Shown here: piece by piece, positions 32,131-43,515 of the stretch
Position numbering within the stretch: the stretch's first letter is position 1
Layout: every line of letters starts with the position of its first letter
NCBI GenBank assembly: GCA_034766995.1
Contig: CM068321.1
Coordinates: forward strand, 9,808,026-9,872,025
Direction: 5' to 3'
Length of the DNA stretch: 64,000 nt
From: Acanthacorydalis orientalis
Taxonomy: Eukaryota > Arthropoda > Insecta > Megaloptera > Corydalidae
Notes under the pieces: generated by a model
Told to the model about the DNA's origin: nothing
Database searches by the model: none
What the model saw: only the letters and a program-made list of their open reading frames with translations
Translations under genes and position numbers: made by a program

Positions 32131-32410
32131 GTATATCAAACAGCCGTAGGCGGATAATTATAATCGGACCTTGAATTCGTCTGCAGACGAAACCCCGCAA
32201 TTATTGTATTTCAATAATTATACGTAAGCGGTTCGCCCTTCGATCAAATTTCGTACCATGGACTAATTGCGGGTCTAACGTGCATCAGACGTTCTCGGAT
32301 AAAAAAATATCTCACCGCACGACGCGCCCTCTAATTTCGATGCAATTTTAAACATTGTGTGCATTTGAGCGTCGACTCACGAAACGTGCGGACTAATAAT
32401 AATTATTAAT
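32131..32410. other. GC/CpG-richer island 7 with palindromic and homeodomain-like sites
   Basis: Island with gccgtaggcggataattata, the palindrome at 32176-32191, the inverted pair aattattg/caataatt around tattt (about 32200-32220), and CpG-rich sequence up to 32400. No open frame. The ATTA-rich paired motifs in moderately GC DNA resemble a developmental enhancer (inference). Confidence 0.4.
32176..32191. promoter_or_regulatory. Perfect 16-bp palindrome TTCGTCTGCAGACGAA
   Basis: Perfectly self-complementary. It contains GTCT and AGAC half-sites two bases apart, the arrangement seen in SMAD/Mad palindromic elements with altered spacing. Function is unknown. Confidence 0.35.
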
Positions 32411-33224
32411 CTTTATTTGAAATTATTTTTAATTCAACAAACACAAGTATTATTTATTTATATTTTTAATACTAGTGCATTAGAAAATAACTTTTAACTA
32501 AGCTCGATTTTGAAACATTCTTAATTAATGATCTTTATTATTAAAACATGTTTATATAAGTTTTTGATTTTTATATTCTGTAACACAAAAAAGGAACTAC
32601 TGCCGAAGTTTCCGGTTTTCAGTTAAAATACAACACTCTTTAAATAGTTTCCTCGTTATTTTGTAACTGCAGTCTATATACCGTATTTAAATTAATATTA
32701 GTTGGAAATATTTAACGCTATTGTAGTGTTGTAATATTGTTAATTCATAAAATTAAAATATAATATGTGGAAACTAACGAAATGTCTCATTTTTACTATT
32801 AAAGTCAATCAAAGTCATTATCTATAGTATATTGGTATTTGATAAAGCTTTATCTTCATTATTTAAAATCAAAATAAAGTATTTATTTTATTTATATACA
32901 AATGAAATAAATAAATATTTATTCTATAAACTTATTACTATATTTACTAAATGTTTGTATACTTGTACTGTATATTTATATACTTATAAGTATTTATTAT
33001 AATACTTACTTATTTATAAATAACAAATATTTTTTTGTATATAAAGTATTTTTTTTTGTTTTTTAGAATATTAATATTAAAATACATATTTTACATTACT
33101 GATTCCTTTAAATTTTAAATATAAAACTCAAATTATATATGAAACAGTATAATTTTGAAAATATCACGTTGTGTGATTTGTTGTAACGGAAACCATTTTA
33201 CAATATATATATATATATAAATAA
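32411..33224. other. AT-rich sequence, nothing recognised
   Basis: Very AT-rich with a short TA tract at 33203-33219. Confidence 0.5.
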
Positions 33225-33960
33225 TCGTGGGTCGTTTGATAAGTATGATAAAAAAAGCAAGTTAAATACCGTTTTTTTTTTTGAAAAAATCGATTTTATT
33301 TTTCAACACAGTCTCCATTGAGGTCTATACACTTGGTCCAGCGAGTCTGAGAAATACGCATTGACGACAGCGATGACATCCTCATTTGACGAGAAATTTT
33401 TCTCACCAAGTCAAATTTTCAAGTTTGGGAAGAGGAAGAAGTCGCATGGGGCCAACTCCAGAGAATAGGGTGGATAAGGAATCAATTCGAAGCCTAATTT
33501 GTACAATTTTGCCATTGCGACGGTCGCCTTTGGGATGGCGCGTTGTCCTGGTGAAAGAGTACTTTTTTGTGGACCAATCTTATTGTTGTTTTATTTCATC
33601 TTTAAAAAGGTTCAGTAATGTTGCATAATAGGCTCCTATTATCATTTTTCCCTTTATTAAGTAGTCGATCAGAATGAATCTTTGGAATTAAAAAAAAAAC
33701 AGTAGCTATCACATTCCGAGCCGACAAAACAGTTTTCGCCTTCTTCGATGCACTTTTACCAGTTGTCTACTGCTTTGATTGCTACTTCGACTCAGCTATG
33801 GAGTAATAGATTTATGTTTCATTCACGGTGTCGAATCGACGAGAAAAAACTGCTCGTTTTTTCATTTTTGCGGTAACTGCTGCAATGCTCGCTTCAAACA
33901 ACTGTAGAACGTGAACAACGTGTCGTTGCTTTTGGCTGAAATTTCGCCTTTGCTAGTATG
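33225..33960 (-). pseudogene. Mariner transposon, 3' half with inverted end
   Basis: The outer end on the plus strand is cgtgggtcgtttgataagta, matching the ends of the elements at 41.3 kb and 60.8 kb. Reading inward on the minus strand from about 33860: RRFDTVNET, KKAKTVLSARNVIATVF, ILIDYLIKGKMIIGAYYATL, VLFHQDNAP, YKLGFELIPYPPYSLELAPC, DFFLFPNLKI, then LGEKNFSSNEDVIAVVNAYF and SDSLDQVYRPQWRLC. The first catalytic Asp (family V-T-V-D-E-T) is Asn, and the third (S-P-D-L-A-P) is replaced in S-L-E-L-A-P; the middle one (HQDNA) is intact. 5'-truncated near 33960, with several stops. Confidence 0.85.
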
Positions 33961-34608
33961 AAAAGTTACACTTGATAGCCGTGACGTTACTAAATGATGG
34001 TGGCATCATATCATAGAAATTTACCAATATATGTTAAAAAATTCACATTATAAAATTTAATAATTTGCGCTTATACAAATATAGGCCATGTTTAAATATA
34101 TAAAATTTATTTCGTTTTAATAAACAGAGTTATTGTTTTCAAAAAATATTTTTTCAGCCTACAAGAAATCTTATCAAAAATTTTGACTGAGTGTTTATCA
34201 ATAGTTTTTGACTGTTGATCAAGCATATTTCTATACCGATTCCATCAAGCACATAATATCAACAAAAATGAATAGAAAAATCTAATTTTTGTAATAAAAT
34301 CCTGATCATAATTTCGGAAAATTGTTAATTATTATTTTTTATTGATAATTCACATTTATACACGTTTTTTGTTTTATACAATAACATTTTTATTATATTG
34401 TTATACGGAAATGAAATTTAACGTTGGTACTTTTTAGCGGTTTTAGAGCGGCACACATCAATCGTAACCGAACAGATATCACACTCTTTGATAAAACTAA
34501 GAATCAATATTACTAACTGACTTAGCAATTCTAAATACGCACAATTTACAAGAACAGTACACAAAGTTATACACCAGCTACACTTATCTCGATAGTGAAA
34601 TCAAACAA
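33961..34608. other. AT-rich sequence with an HCR relic
   Basis: Contains a divergent reverse HCR copy at about 34150-34260 (tttttgactgttgatcaagc, then atatttctataccgattcc). Nothing else recognised. Confidence 0.4.
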
Positions 34609-34709
34609 CAGTGGCGGATGGACAGAATTTTAACGAAATTATTCATTTTTTCCACAATTAACATAATCCCAATTATACTGGATAATAATATACAAATTCT
34701 ATATTTATA

Positions 34710-34756
<47 letters not shown>

Positions 34757-34941
34757 TAATTATAAAAACTATAATTCGAATAACAGTCATATTTCGTAAA
34801 ATTCTGAGCTTATGAGTATTAGCAGTAGTAAATAAGTATACAAAAAGAAGAAGAAACAAAAGTAGAAGAATTTCCCTTTTAACTGACATTTGAGTTTTGA
34901 TTTCATGTAGCAGAAAAAACACATTACCGTATGTAAACTGA

Positions 34942-35000
<59 letters not shown>

Positions 35001-35026
35001 CATTAACAGCCTCTTTCGATCCACTG
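34609..35026. mobile_element. hAT-like MITE (tentative)
   Basis: The left end cagtggcggatggacag (34609) and the right end, read inward on the minus strand, cagtggatcgaaagaggc (from 35026) share CAGTGG, the start of many hAT ends. The interior holds two TA microsatellites (34716-34754, 34944-34998) and no coding sequence. No clear 8-bp target duplication, so confidence is modest. Confidence 0.4.
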
Positions 35027-35185
35027 CTAGATGGAGGCCTTTTCCACAACTGCCCAGTTCAAACTATTCAATGGATCTCTTTTTCATAAATTTCCAATAT
35101 TTTTTCTTATGTCCTTGTACTATCTGTTCATTTACCTTTTTCTAGATTTTTTAAATTTATTGGTTTCAATTAATGATTTGTCTTA

Positions 35186-35187
<2 letters not shown>

Positions 35188-35277
<90 letters not shown>
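35188..35277. repeat. (TA)n microsatellite, interrupted
   Basis: About 90 bp of TA repeat with two GTATATA/ACATGA interruptions. Confidence 0.95.
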
Positions 35278-35278
<1 letters not shown>

Positions 35279-35659
35279 GACACAAAAAATTATATGAAAT
35301 AAAATTAAGTAGTAACTATGCAATTCTAAATTTTTACACTATTTGTTTTGTAATTGATAGTTCGATTTTAATAAATACTCTAATGTTCTTTTTTCATAAA
35401 TTAATTACTAATCGTATTACTATTCACATTTCTTCATATAATTTTTCATTGTTCACTTCAATTTTTTATGTGTATGTCGATGGCAATACTGTTATAGCGA
35501 AGCATAGAACATTTGTTTTATCAAGATAATTAAAATCACTTTTACTTAAATATTTAATGAAATGTTTTGATTAAAATTGATAATAATATAATTCTTATTC
35601 GTTTGGTATTTTAATTTATCTTATTTTAAATGAAACACTACAATTTACACTTAAATTGT
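35278..35659. other. AT-rich sequence, nothing recognised
   Basis: No supported feature. Confidence 0.5.
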
Positions 35660-36099
35660 TAGGTCTTTAAATTAATTCAGTATCTTTCTTATAGAAAATG
35701 TATGTTTACAGAAAAATAGATACATTTCAATCTGCAAAATATTCTCCATTATTTTGTATAACTTTATCTTTTGAATAAGGATCGATGAAGTCGTAGTGCA
35801 TTTTCGAATCTCTTCCAGTGTTTTAGCATTTTTTGCATATTTTATGCGTTAACCTTCCTTTAAATTTGAAAGTATCATTCCTGCGGCTTCGGAAGCATTT
35901 TTTTCAATTAGAATGCGAAAAGTATGCAATATCTAATATGTTTTTTTCGGTCACCATCGTATTTGTGAGGTTATACCAATTGCTTGGCCAAGATATTAGT
36001 TAGGTTGGTACTTCAAAATCTTAAAACGATGAGAAAAAAATAGTTCAAAACAGATATGATTTATTAAACTTAATGGTACCGAATTAATTTGTAGAACTA
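35660..36099 (-). mobile_element. Tc1/mariner-derived MITE, family A copy 3
   Basis: Ends: aggtctttaaattaattcag at the left and, inward from the right on the minus strand, agttctacaaattaattcgg. About 440 bp. It has the same order of blocks as copy 2 (left: aaaatagatacatttcaatc; middle: gtgcattttcgaatctcttc; right: tcggtcaccatcgtatttg, the antisense of the transposase start), with additional small deletions. Same orientation as the other four copies. Confidence 0.8.
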
Positions 36100-36480
36100 A
36101 TAATATACACTATAGTGTATATCTTGTAAGTGTAATGTTTTATTTATTATCTTTTTCGTAATCTACTCCATTAAAAAAGTACGGATTGATATTTCAAGAA
36201 AAAAAAGATTTAAATAAATCTTTTAAATTCTTTATAAAATTCAACCAAAAGAATAATTACCACCAGTCAAACAAATGAATGTTTAAAAAAATTCTTACCA
36301 GACAATTTAACCAAAACTAATATTTTTTACATAAAGAAATGTTTTCATATCTATACGGATTTTATACTATTCGAGAATAATAAACAAAAAAATAAATTAA
36401 AAACAAGAACTTCCTCATGTATTCAAAACATTGTTTTTTTCGAGTGTGAGCGACAGAATTAACATAAAAAAAATAGTTAG
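36100..36480. other. AT-rich sequence, nothing recognised
   Basis: No supported feature. Confidence 0.5.
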
Positions 36481-36830
36481 TAACGTGCATGTTTTCTGTA
36501 CGCTTATGTTTAGTGTATGACGCACACAGGCTTGTATACCCACAAAGAGATAGACCGGAAGCTGACACATACACACACATACATCGTTACGTCACGGCGC
36601 ACTTCCTTTATGCAATACACGCATTTAACAACAACGTGTTATGTGACCACCATGTTGTGTCTCTGTTTCGCGTCAAGTGTCAACTATCACGCACACAACT
36701 CTCAAATAGATACCATATCTATCTATATTCACACACATTCACACGCACAGGCACATACATAATTTTAAACATTTGCAAACGAGCACAACAACCGACGGAC
36801 GGATATAATATAGAAGAGAGTTAAGGGATT
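36481..36830. other. GC/CpG-richer island 8
   Basis: More complex sequence with cacaca-rich segments and CpGs (cgttacgtcacggcgcactt, tttcgcgtcaagtgtcaact). Overlapping open frames on both strands are not recognisable. Contains the motif group at 36554-36616. Candidate enhancer or promoter-proximal region. Confidence 0.4.
36554..36616. promoter_or_regulatory. ETS, CRE and C/EBP-type motif group
   Basis: accggaag (36554-36561; ETS type), ttacgtca (36587-36594; CRE/ATF type), acttcctt (36601-36608; second ETS core on the other strand) and ttatgcaat (36608-36616; C/EBP/PAR-bZIP type) fall within 63 bp. The motifs are seen; function is inferred. Confidence 0.3.
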
Positions 36831-37900
36831 ATGGTACCACAGACAACTCGAGATGCATACACTATCATGTATTTCATAATCTGGTGTGAAAATGAAAGGG
36901 TATGATTGTTGTTAATTCATTGTAAAGAAAATTTTGCTATATTTCAAAATTTAACATACATAAAAATACTTTCAGATGCATTCTAACATTGGTTAAGACG
37001 ATGAAACGTTTTCTAATATATTAGGAATTTGGATTTGGTTTATTAATATATATTAGAAAATGGCGAGCACAAATTGAAATTATACAAAGTGAAATTTTGG
37101 TTCAAAATATAACAGCATGTTACGGAGATATAATTGAACACCAAAGTAAATTAATTTCTTATTAATTATATTGCGAAAAGTAATAAATATGTACCATTCA
37201 GATAGATTATTTTCATAAAAAATATATTAGTTTTTCTGTTCAAATTTGTTTGCAGTCTTGACTAACTATACAATTTGTTAAGATTTAAAAAATTTTAATG
37301 TCCTTTTAAACTATAGCAAATTCAAAACACGAAATAAAAATATAAAAATGAATTCAAAAATTAACTGAATCATGATCATTCGGAACAGACTAAATTCAAG
37401 TGTCCAAATTAATGAAAATTTAATATTATATATATATATATATATAAATCCAAACGGTTGATGTGTTTAAATCTGGTAGATCAGTATTTTTTAATCCGTA
37501 GTCCGTGATCTATCGATGATCTACAAATTGGTATTAAAAATTCCAATAACATTTATTCTAATATTTATTTTATGGTCGCTAACTGGCGGTATTTGAAACC
37601 AAAATAAACAGAATTTAATTGGAAGCTTCATATTTAATGCATCTGCGAATCTTAAGCACAGAACGAATCAGAACTAGCACAATCGGTGAATAATTTGTTA
37701 TTCGTTATTGTTTGTTAAAAAATAAAATGACTATTCGACAAGCATATAATTCATCTGATTAAAGATGAAAAAAATTTCTGTATCTTAAATCAAATTGTTG
37801 ATTTAAGGAAGATATTTTTATTATGGTAGCGGAGTCAACAAAAATAATTTCCTACTCGGACTCTGCCATTTCAGATTGTTTTATATTCATAAATAAATTT
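36831..37900. other. AT-rich sequence, nothing secure
   Basis: A short TA tract lies near 37430. At 37490-37520 tccgtagtccgtgatctatc resembles hAT-type terminal sequence in style, but no partner end was found. Confidence 0.4.
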
Positions 37901-38200
37901 TAACAAGGGTGAGGAAATACAAGGGTAGCACTCTACCTTCCTCAAAAACAGAAGAATGCTCATAGAAATCGCAAGATACCTCGTAACAGGATTCAACTGC
38001 TCAGATAGGATGGGAGCGACTTGTTCGGGTTTGTAAAAATGGACGTCCTTCGGGAAATGATTACCTGGATGACTTCCCAAGGGATGGGCACAGAGACTTC
38101 AAACCTTATCCATCGAGCTCCAGTGAAAAGCAAAGCAATAGGAGAATGTTTCCACTTAACTAATAATAAGAAGAATATTTTCACCCAACAAACCACACCA
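37901..38200. other. Complex unrecognised block
   Basis: Less AT-rich than its surroundings with open frames on both strands (minus 37871-38080 and 37993-38196; plus 38021-38215). No domain is recognisable. It could be an old retroelement fragment or a small exon; the evidence favours neither. Confidence 0.3.
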
Positions 38201-38204
38201 ACAT

Positions 38205-38290
38205 TTTTCGATTAACAATATTCAATAAATTATTATTGATTATTTTCAAGAATCACTTTTACGGATTTCGATGGAAATAGATTCATTCTT
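38205..38290 (-). repeat. HCR dispersed repeat, reverse copy
   Basis: Core tattcaataaattattatt followed by gattattttcaagaatcact, then ttttacggatttcgatggaa. Confidence 0.55.
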
Positions 38291-38399
38291 TACACATTGT
38301 TTCAACCGTCTGGAAAGTACTGCATCATTCAATTTCGAAGAAATGTAAACAATGGAAAATAAATCCAATAATTATGATTAACGAATATTCTAGAAAGTT

Positions 38400-38860
38400 T
38401 TTTTTAAAAGACAATGTTTGTGAATATGTTAACCGACGTCAATTGTGACGGATTGTAGATAGGAAAGAATGTCATTAAGTGTGATGATCAGGTTATAATG
38501 CAACTAGAGTGTCGCAAATAAAGTATAAATGTGTAAAAAATAAAATATAAATGCATAAAAAATCGATGTGAAAAGTTTTTAAATGTCAGTTTACATATCG
38601 TATAACAGAACCGCTCTTATCGATATTTAATCGTCACAGGTGCTTCCGTTGGCTGAACTGTGGGAATCATGGAAAATTTCTTCACCACTTAACGACGAGA
38701 CTTATATGAAATTCGAACAAAGCGTGTCGTAAGTCTCAGTATTAGGTACTCGTTACTGTGGAGGAGCCTAGATCAACCAGCTATAGATCAGACTATAAGT
38801 AATTACTGTTGGATTGAGTAAAGGAAAAGGCAAGAACATTGTAAATATAAAAATAATTAA
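38400..38860. other. Moderately complex island 9
   Basis: Contains ttaaccgacgtcaattgtga, cgctcttatcgatatttaat and the motif group at 38637-38692. No open frame of note. Possibly regulatory. Confidence 0.35.
38637..38692. promoter_or_regulatory. E-box, Su(H)/CSL and NK-type motif group
   Basis: caggtg (38637-38642; E-box), tgtgggaa (38659-38666; canonical CSL/Su(H) site) and cacttaa (38686-38692; complement of TTAAGTG, NK2/Tinman type) lie within 56 bp. Such combinations occur in Notch-responsive enhancers; here the link is inference from motifs alone. Confidence 0.3.
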
Positions 38861-39074
38861 TTAGTTTTATGAAGTGAATTTAATCTGATATACAGTATTT
38901 TTTAAAACTATCCTAGCATTGTATGTTCTTTAATTGTAACAATGCTTGACGTGTGAAAGGAGGCTTTTCTCCAAAGCTGAAAAACTGGTAAAATTCTATG
39001 ATACAACATCGGATTTTTCACTCTAGTAATTTGTTATCAGTCAATAAATATACTTCTTTCACCGATTTGTCAGA

Positions 39075-39190
39075 AAGAAAATTTTACACTTAGCCCATAA
39101 ACCATAAACATTTTTTGAATAAAAATTTTCAATACTTAACTGTTTATCATTTTTGAATAATATTACAAGTCGTTTTTATTTCACTTCACA
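39075..39190 (-). repeat. HCR dispersed repeat, reverse copy
   Basis: Reads agcccataaaccataaacat, then a degenerate core ending tgtttatcatttttgaataa, then acaagtcgtttttatttcac. Confidence 0.5.
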
Positions 39191-39289
39191 GACATTACAC
39201 AAATATCTAAGAAAAATATTGTTTTCAAATATTATATATATATATATATATTAAAATATTTACTAGAACTTGTATTTTTTATGTATTTC

Positions 39290-39470
39290 ATGTGTCTTTG
39301 CACTCTGAAGATGATGACAGATATAAATATATGCGAATAAACAATAATGAAGAATGTTAAATAATCATCTATTGAATATTTTTGATGAGAAAAAAAATTG
39401 TGTTTTGAATAAAATATAATTTTTGAATGTGAATTTAGCCACAGTGCAAAATTATATTGTTCTTTTTTAA
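39290..39470 (+). repeat. HCR dispersed repeat, forward copy (near full length)
   Basis: Reads tttgcactctgaagatgatg, atatgcgaataaacaataat, the core aatcatctattgaatatttt then tgatgag, tgtgttttgaataaaa and tttgaatgtgaatttagcca, ending cagtgcaaaa. Confidence 0.7.
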
Positions 39471-39870
39471 ATCTGGACAAATACTGATTTTAAAATTAGA
39501 TAGTTTTATGTCAACATATTTTAAGTTGTTTTTATATTACTAATCTTTAATTTAATAAGTTAATATACTTTGTGTCTTTAGCTGTGCTAAACAACTTAAA
39601 ACTCAAAGTAATTATATTACTTATAATCAATTAATCTATAATTTAAAACTGATTAATGATTAAATCTATTATTTAACTTTCGATCATTTTCAATTTCAAT
39701 AATTTATTAAACGCATTTGAAAGTCCATCTCTAGTTTGAGCTGCACTTTTATAGGTGGACAAAATTTGACATACGTTTTCTGAAAATTCTAATTTTTAAT
39801 TTGCATTATTTTTTTCTCGCATAAGATTTATTATATATTTATAAATCCGGTCCTGTTTATAACACATCTA
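39471..39870. other. AT-rich sequence, nothing recognised
   Basis: No supported feature. Confidence 0.5.
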
Positions 39871-40000
39871 TTCGTCGAATTACTAATCATCGTCGCGAAT
39901 TCAAAAACAAACAGCACGTTGTCACAACTGACAACGACGACGATTGCATTTCTCGATCCATCTCTGATATTTGTCGTCGTAGAATTGCAATTTATTTCTC
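39871..40000. other. Small CpG-containing island 10 with inverted repeat
   Basis: Contains aatcatcgtcgcgaattc, cgacgacgattgcatttctc and a perfect inverted repeat with arms cgttgtca (39917-39924) and tgacaacg (39929-39936) around caac. The TGACA halves are Hth/TGIF-like cores. Function unknown. Confidence 0.35.
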
Positions 40001-40831
40001 ATCTCTTAAGCTATTGCAAATATACAAAGTTGAGATAATGATTGTTAAGAAACGATTATTAGAATCGACTGTCATTGTGAAAATCGTGAATTCTGTACAC
40101 GTGTGTTCTGTTTGTTTTAAACGTTTTTGTACTGTTCATATTTTCTAAGAAAACATTGCTGGAAAATTTATTTCTATTAAAAAGAAATAAAAACATCGCC
40201 CTTGATATAAAATATCAGTTGTGATCAGTACTGTTCTTCACAGATAAAATATAAAAGGAAGATTACAAGTAGAGAGTTTCTTATTTATATGCTCTGTAAA
40301 TTTTATTCAGAGCACATAAAGGATATATTTCATAATTTTAATTATTTATTCATTTGAATATTTTGTTTATGTGCTAACAGATAAATCCACACCACATTTC
40401 ATCTCATCCTCCTCATTCATTATTTATAATCCAAAACAGGGTTTCTTAACCGTACGAAGAATCAGTGTTTCGCAGACATGAATTACACGATTATTAGATA
40501 AATTAGTATTGCTAGCATTGGTATCAATCGTGAATATCAAATTACGAATTTAACGATACAACAACCAAATTTATTTCAGCTTATCAATTTATTGGTAAAA
40601 TGTAGTTAAAAAATGAGATCTCGCATGAAAATCTGTAGCCGTAATTTTAGTAATAAAGAAAGTATAGAAAATGAAAATCACTAAAAATGATATTAAAATA
40701 TGGGAAAATTTATGAGTTTATTTGTAAAAAATACGAAATGGATAAAAATCATTTATCTAATCATTAATGTCTAATTCTGGGACACAGTCACTTAAATTGG
40801 ATAGAGTGATAATTTTTTTCAAAAATCCTAT

Positions 40832-40836
<5 letters not shown>
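40001..40836. other. AT-rich sequence, nothing secure
   Basis: At 40436, cagggtttcttaacc looks like the start of a hAT end, but no partner was found. Confidence 0.4.

Positions 40837-40869
<33 letters not shown>
40837..40869. repeat. (TA)n microsatellite
   Basis: Pure TA tract. Confidence 0.95.
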
Positions 40870-40870
<1 letters not shown>

Positions 40871-40894
40871 TTTAAATTAGATTATGTTTAAAGG

Positions 40895-41220
40895 GGGAGG
40901 AAGCTATCTTGCCTCTTGGCACTTAGACTCGAAGTCCATTATGCCTTCCCTCGGCTGATCAAAACTACTCGGGAAGTCTCGCTTCATTCCAGAAGCCTAT
41001 CAGCCTACCCAAGTTTATAGACCCTAGTTTGGCCGCGGTGAGGAAAAACTCCCCAAACAATCGTCGCCTTAAATTGACTCATGCCGGACATTCCGTGACG
41101 AGGTGAATGAGGGTCTCGCTGGTCCATCCACATCATCTACACTTCCAGTCCGTCATTCGGCCTTGTATATGTTCATGGTAGCTTAGTCTCCCGTGTCCTG
41201 TGACAATTTGCACCAAGAGC

Positions 41221-41222
<2 letters not shown>
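40895..41222 (-). pseudogene. LINE C-terminal remnant with zinc-knuckle motif
   Basis: The minus strand from about 41222 reads LLVQIVTGHGRLSYHEHIQG, RMTDWKCR, one stop, then CGWTSETLIHLVTECPA and LRRRLFGEFFLTAAKLGSIN. The C-x-x-C ... H-x-x-x-x-C pattern with E-T-x-x-H-L-x-x-x-C-P-A is the C-terminal zinc knuckle of LINE ORF2 proteins (R1/Jockey/I-related clades), followed by the usual R-x-x-L-F-G. Composition is GC-richer than its surroundings. Only the very C-terminus survives, bounded on both sides by TA microsatellites. Confidence 0.75.

Positions 41223-41262
<40 letters not shown>
41223..41262. repeat. (TA)n microsatellite
   Basis: TA tract followed by catacatacacacac; it abuts both the LINE remnant and a mariner end. 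Confidence 0.95.
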
Positions 41263-41265
<3 letters not shown>

Positions 41266-41342
41266 CATACACACACGAGGGTCGTTTGATAAGTATGGTA
41301 AAAAAGAAATTTAAAAGCCGTTTTGTAGGAAAAGCGGAAAAA

Positions 41343-41815
41343 TCAACACTTTAATACTTAAAAAAATTTCTATTATTTTATATAACTTTGGTCCGTCTGT
41401 TGGGTAACTGATGTTATGTAAAAAAGATGAATACTTTGATTCGATGAAGTCGTAATGTATTTTCGGACCTCTTCCACTGTTTTAACATTTTTTCATATTT
41501 AATGCATCACAACACCTTCCATCAAACCTGAAGAAACCATTCCCGTGGTTTCAGCAGCAGTTTTTTTAACTGAAATGCGAAAAGTATGCAATGCCTAATA
41601 TGATGCTTGTCAGACGCCATCGTGCTCACTATTGTTTTATGCGGTTATGTTAACTTTTTTACCAAGATATGTAGTGTTTTTAAATATTAAGGTTGGCAAT
41701 TTAAAATCCTAAAACGACAAGGATTTTAATTTATTTTAAAACATTTATTTATTTTAATTTAAAACACAGTTATGATTGATCCAATTGAATGGTATAGAAT
41801 TAATTTTTATACCTA
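41343..41815 (-). mobile_element. Tc1/mariner-derived MITE, family A copy 4 (nested)
   Basis: Blocks in family order: tctgttgggtaactgatg, cggacctcttccactgtttt, accttccatcaaacctgaag, ctgaaatgcgaaaagtatgc, aatatgatgcttgtcagacg, ending ggtatagaattaatttttat. The left terminal repeat is lost; the right one is kept. On the minus strand the N-terminal transposase stub (M-A-S-x-K-H-H-I-R-H-C-I-L-like) is readable. Confidence 0.8.

Positions 41816-41818
<3 letters not shown>

Positions 41819-41853
<35 letters not shown>
41819..41853. repeat. (TA)n microsatellite
   Basis: TA tract inside the mariner at 41275-41997, beside the nested MITE. Confidence 0.95.
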
Positions 41854-41855
<2 letters not shown>

Positions 41856-41997
41856 ATCCATATTTTACAGACTCGCTGGACCAAGTGTATAGCCCTCAAT
41901 GGAGACTATGTTGAGAAATAAAGTCGATTTTATTCAAAAAACGGTATTTAACTTGCTTTGTAACATACTTGTCAAACGACCCTCGTATAATTGCTAT

Positions 41998-42119
41998 TAT
42001 GTATGAAATTCGTTCTTAACAACGTTTCAGATAATGAAAAGAATGAAATTAATCTTATAAAACGTGAAAATATAAACTCATGTAATTTTCCATATATATA
42101 AAAAAATGTTAAATTTTAA
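41998..42119. other. AT-rich sequence, nothing recognised
   Basis: No supported feature. Confidence 0.5.
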
Positions 42120-42480
42120 TGACAATGACAAGACAAGGTAAGACCAACCTTCCGTGTCATCTGTTAACATGTACGTGCGAAGTGCAGAAAGATGTTGTGC
42201 AGCGATGATTTAAAGATGCTGTGCAGCGATGATGCAAGACCTAACGGTCACAGAGTGACATTTCAGCATCTCGTCATGTTTTCGCTGAAATTGTCGCCAT
42301 GTCGTAAAAGCAAAAATGCACTCGAGAATTTCATAAAATATTGCGATAGTTCCGTGAATTACGACCTTACAAACAGATGTGGATTCAGATCAACAGTTGA
42401 TCATGTTATGTTAACAATACCAGATCATCAAAAAATGTTAAGCGGAAATTCTTTTTCCACATATTATATTTTTTGAACTT
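42120..42480. other. Complex unrecognised block with short tandem duplication
   Basis: Less AT-rich. It has a plus-strand open frame at 42192-42476 (94 aa, starting MLCSDDLKMLCSDD) with no recognisable domain. The frame starts in a tandem duplication, period 24 bp (agatgttgtgcagcgatgat / agatgctgtgcagcgatgat, about 42190-42234), which creates the repeated MLCSDD. I do not call it a gene. Confidence 0.35.
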
Positions 42481-42583
42481 TTATACAGACTTGCAAGTGA
42501 TATAGTTTTTTTTTCAAATTCGTCCAGTTAAATGAATATCAAAGACCATCTGTGTATGATCAAACGTACATGAATAATTTTCC

Positions 42584-43515
<932 letters not shown>

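Larger units (their letters stand above)
41275..41997. mobile_element. Mariner element, two ends only, carrying a nested MITE
   Basis: The left end cgagggtcgtttgataagta (41275 on) and the right end, read inward on the minus strand, cgagggtcgtttgacaagta (from about 41996), are the same inverted repeat as at 33.2 kb. The right part (about 41850-41996) still encodes on the plus strand the extreme transposase C-terminus (D-S-L-D-Q-V-Y-S-P-Q-W-R-L-C). Almost all of the interior is gone; in its place lies a family A MITE (41343-41815) and a TA tract (41819-41853). The outer element must be older than the MITE insertion. Confidence 0.8.

Noticed and set aside
37488..37525. hAT-like terminal sequence near 37.5 kb
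   Set aside because: Weak similarity, no partner and no target duplication.
37871..38215. Three overlapping frames near 38 kb as a possible small gene
   Set aside because: No domain and conflicting strands; kept only as an unrecognised block.
40436..40460. cagggtttcttaacc as a hAT end
   Set aside because: No matching end within a plausible distance.
42192..42476. 94-aa plus-strand frame starting MLCSDDLKMLCSDD
   Set aside because: The start lies in a 24-bp tandem duplication, there is no domain, and nothing nearby supports transcription.
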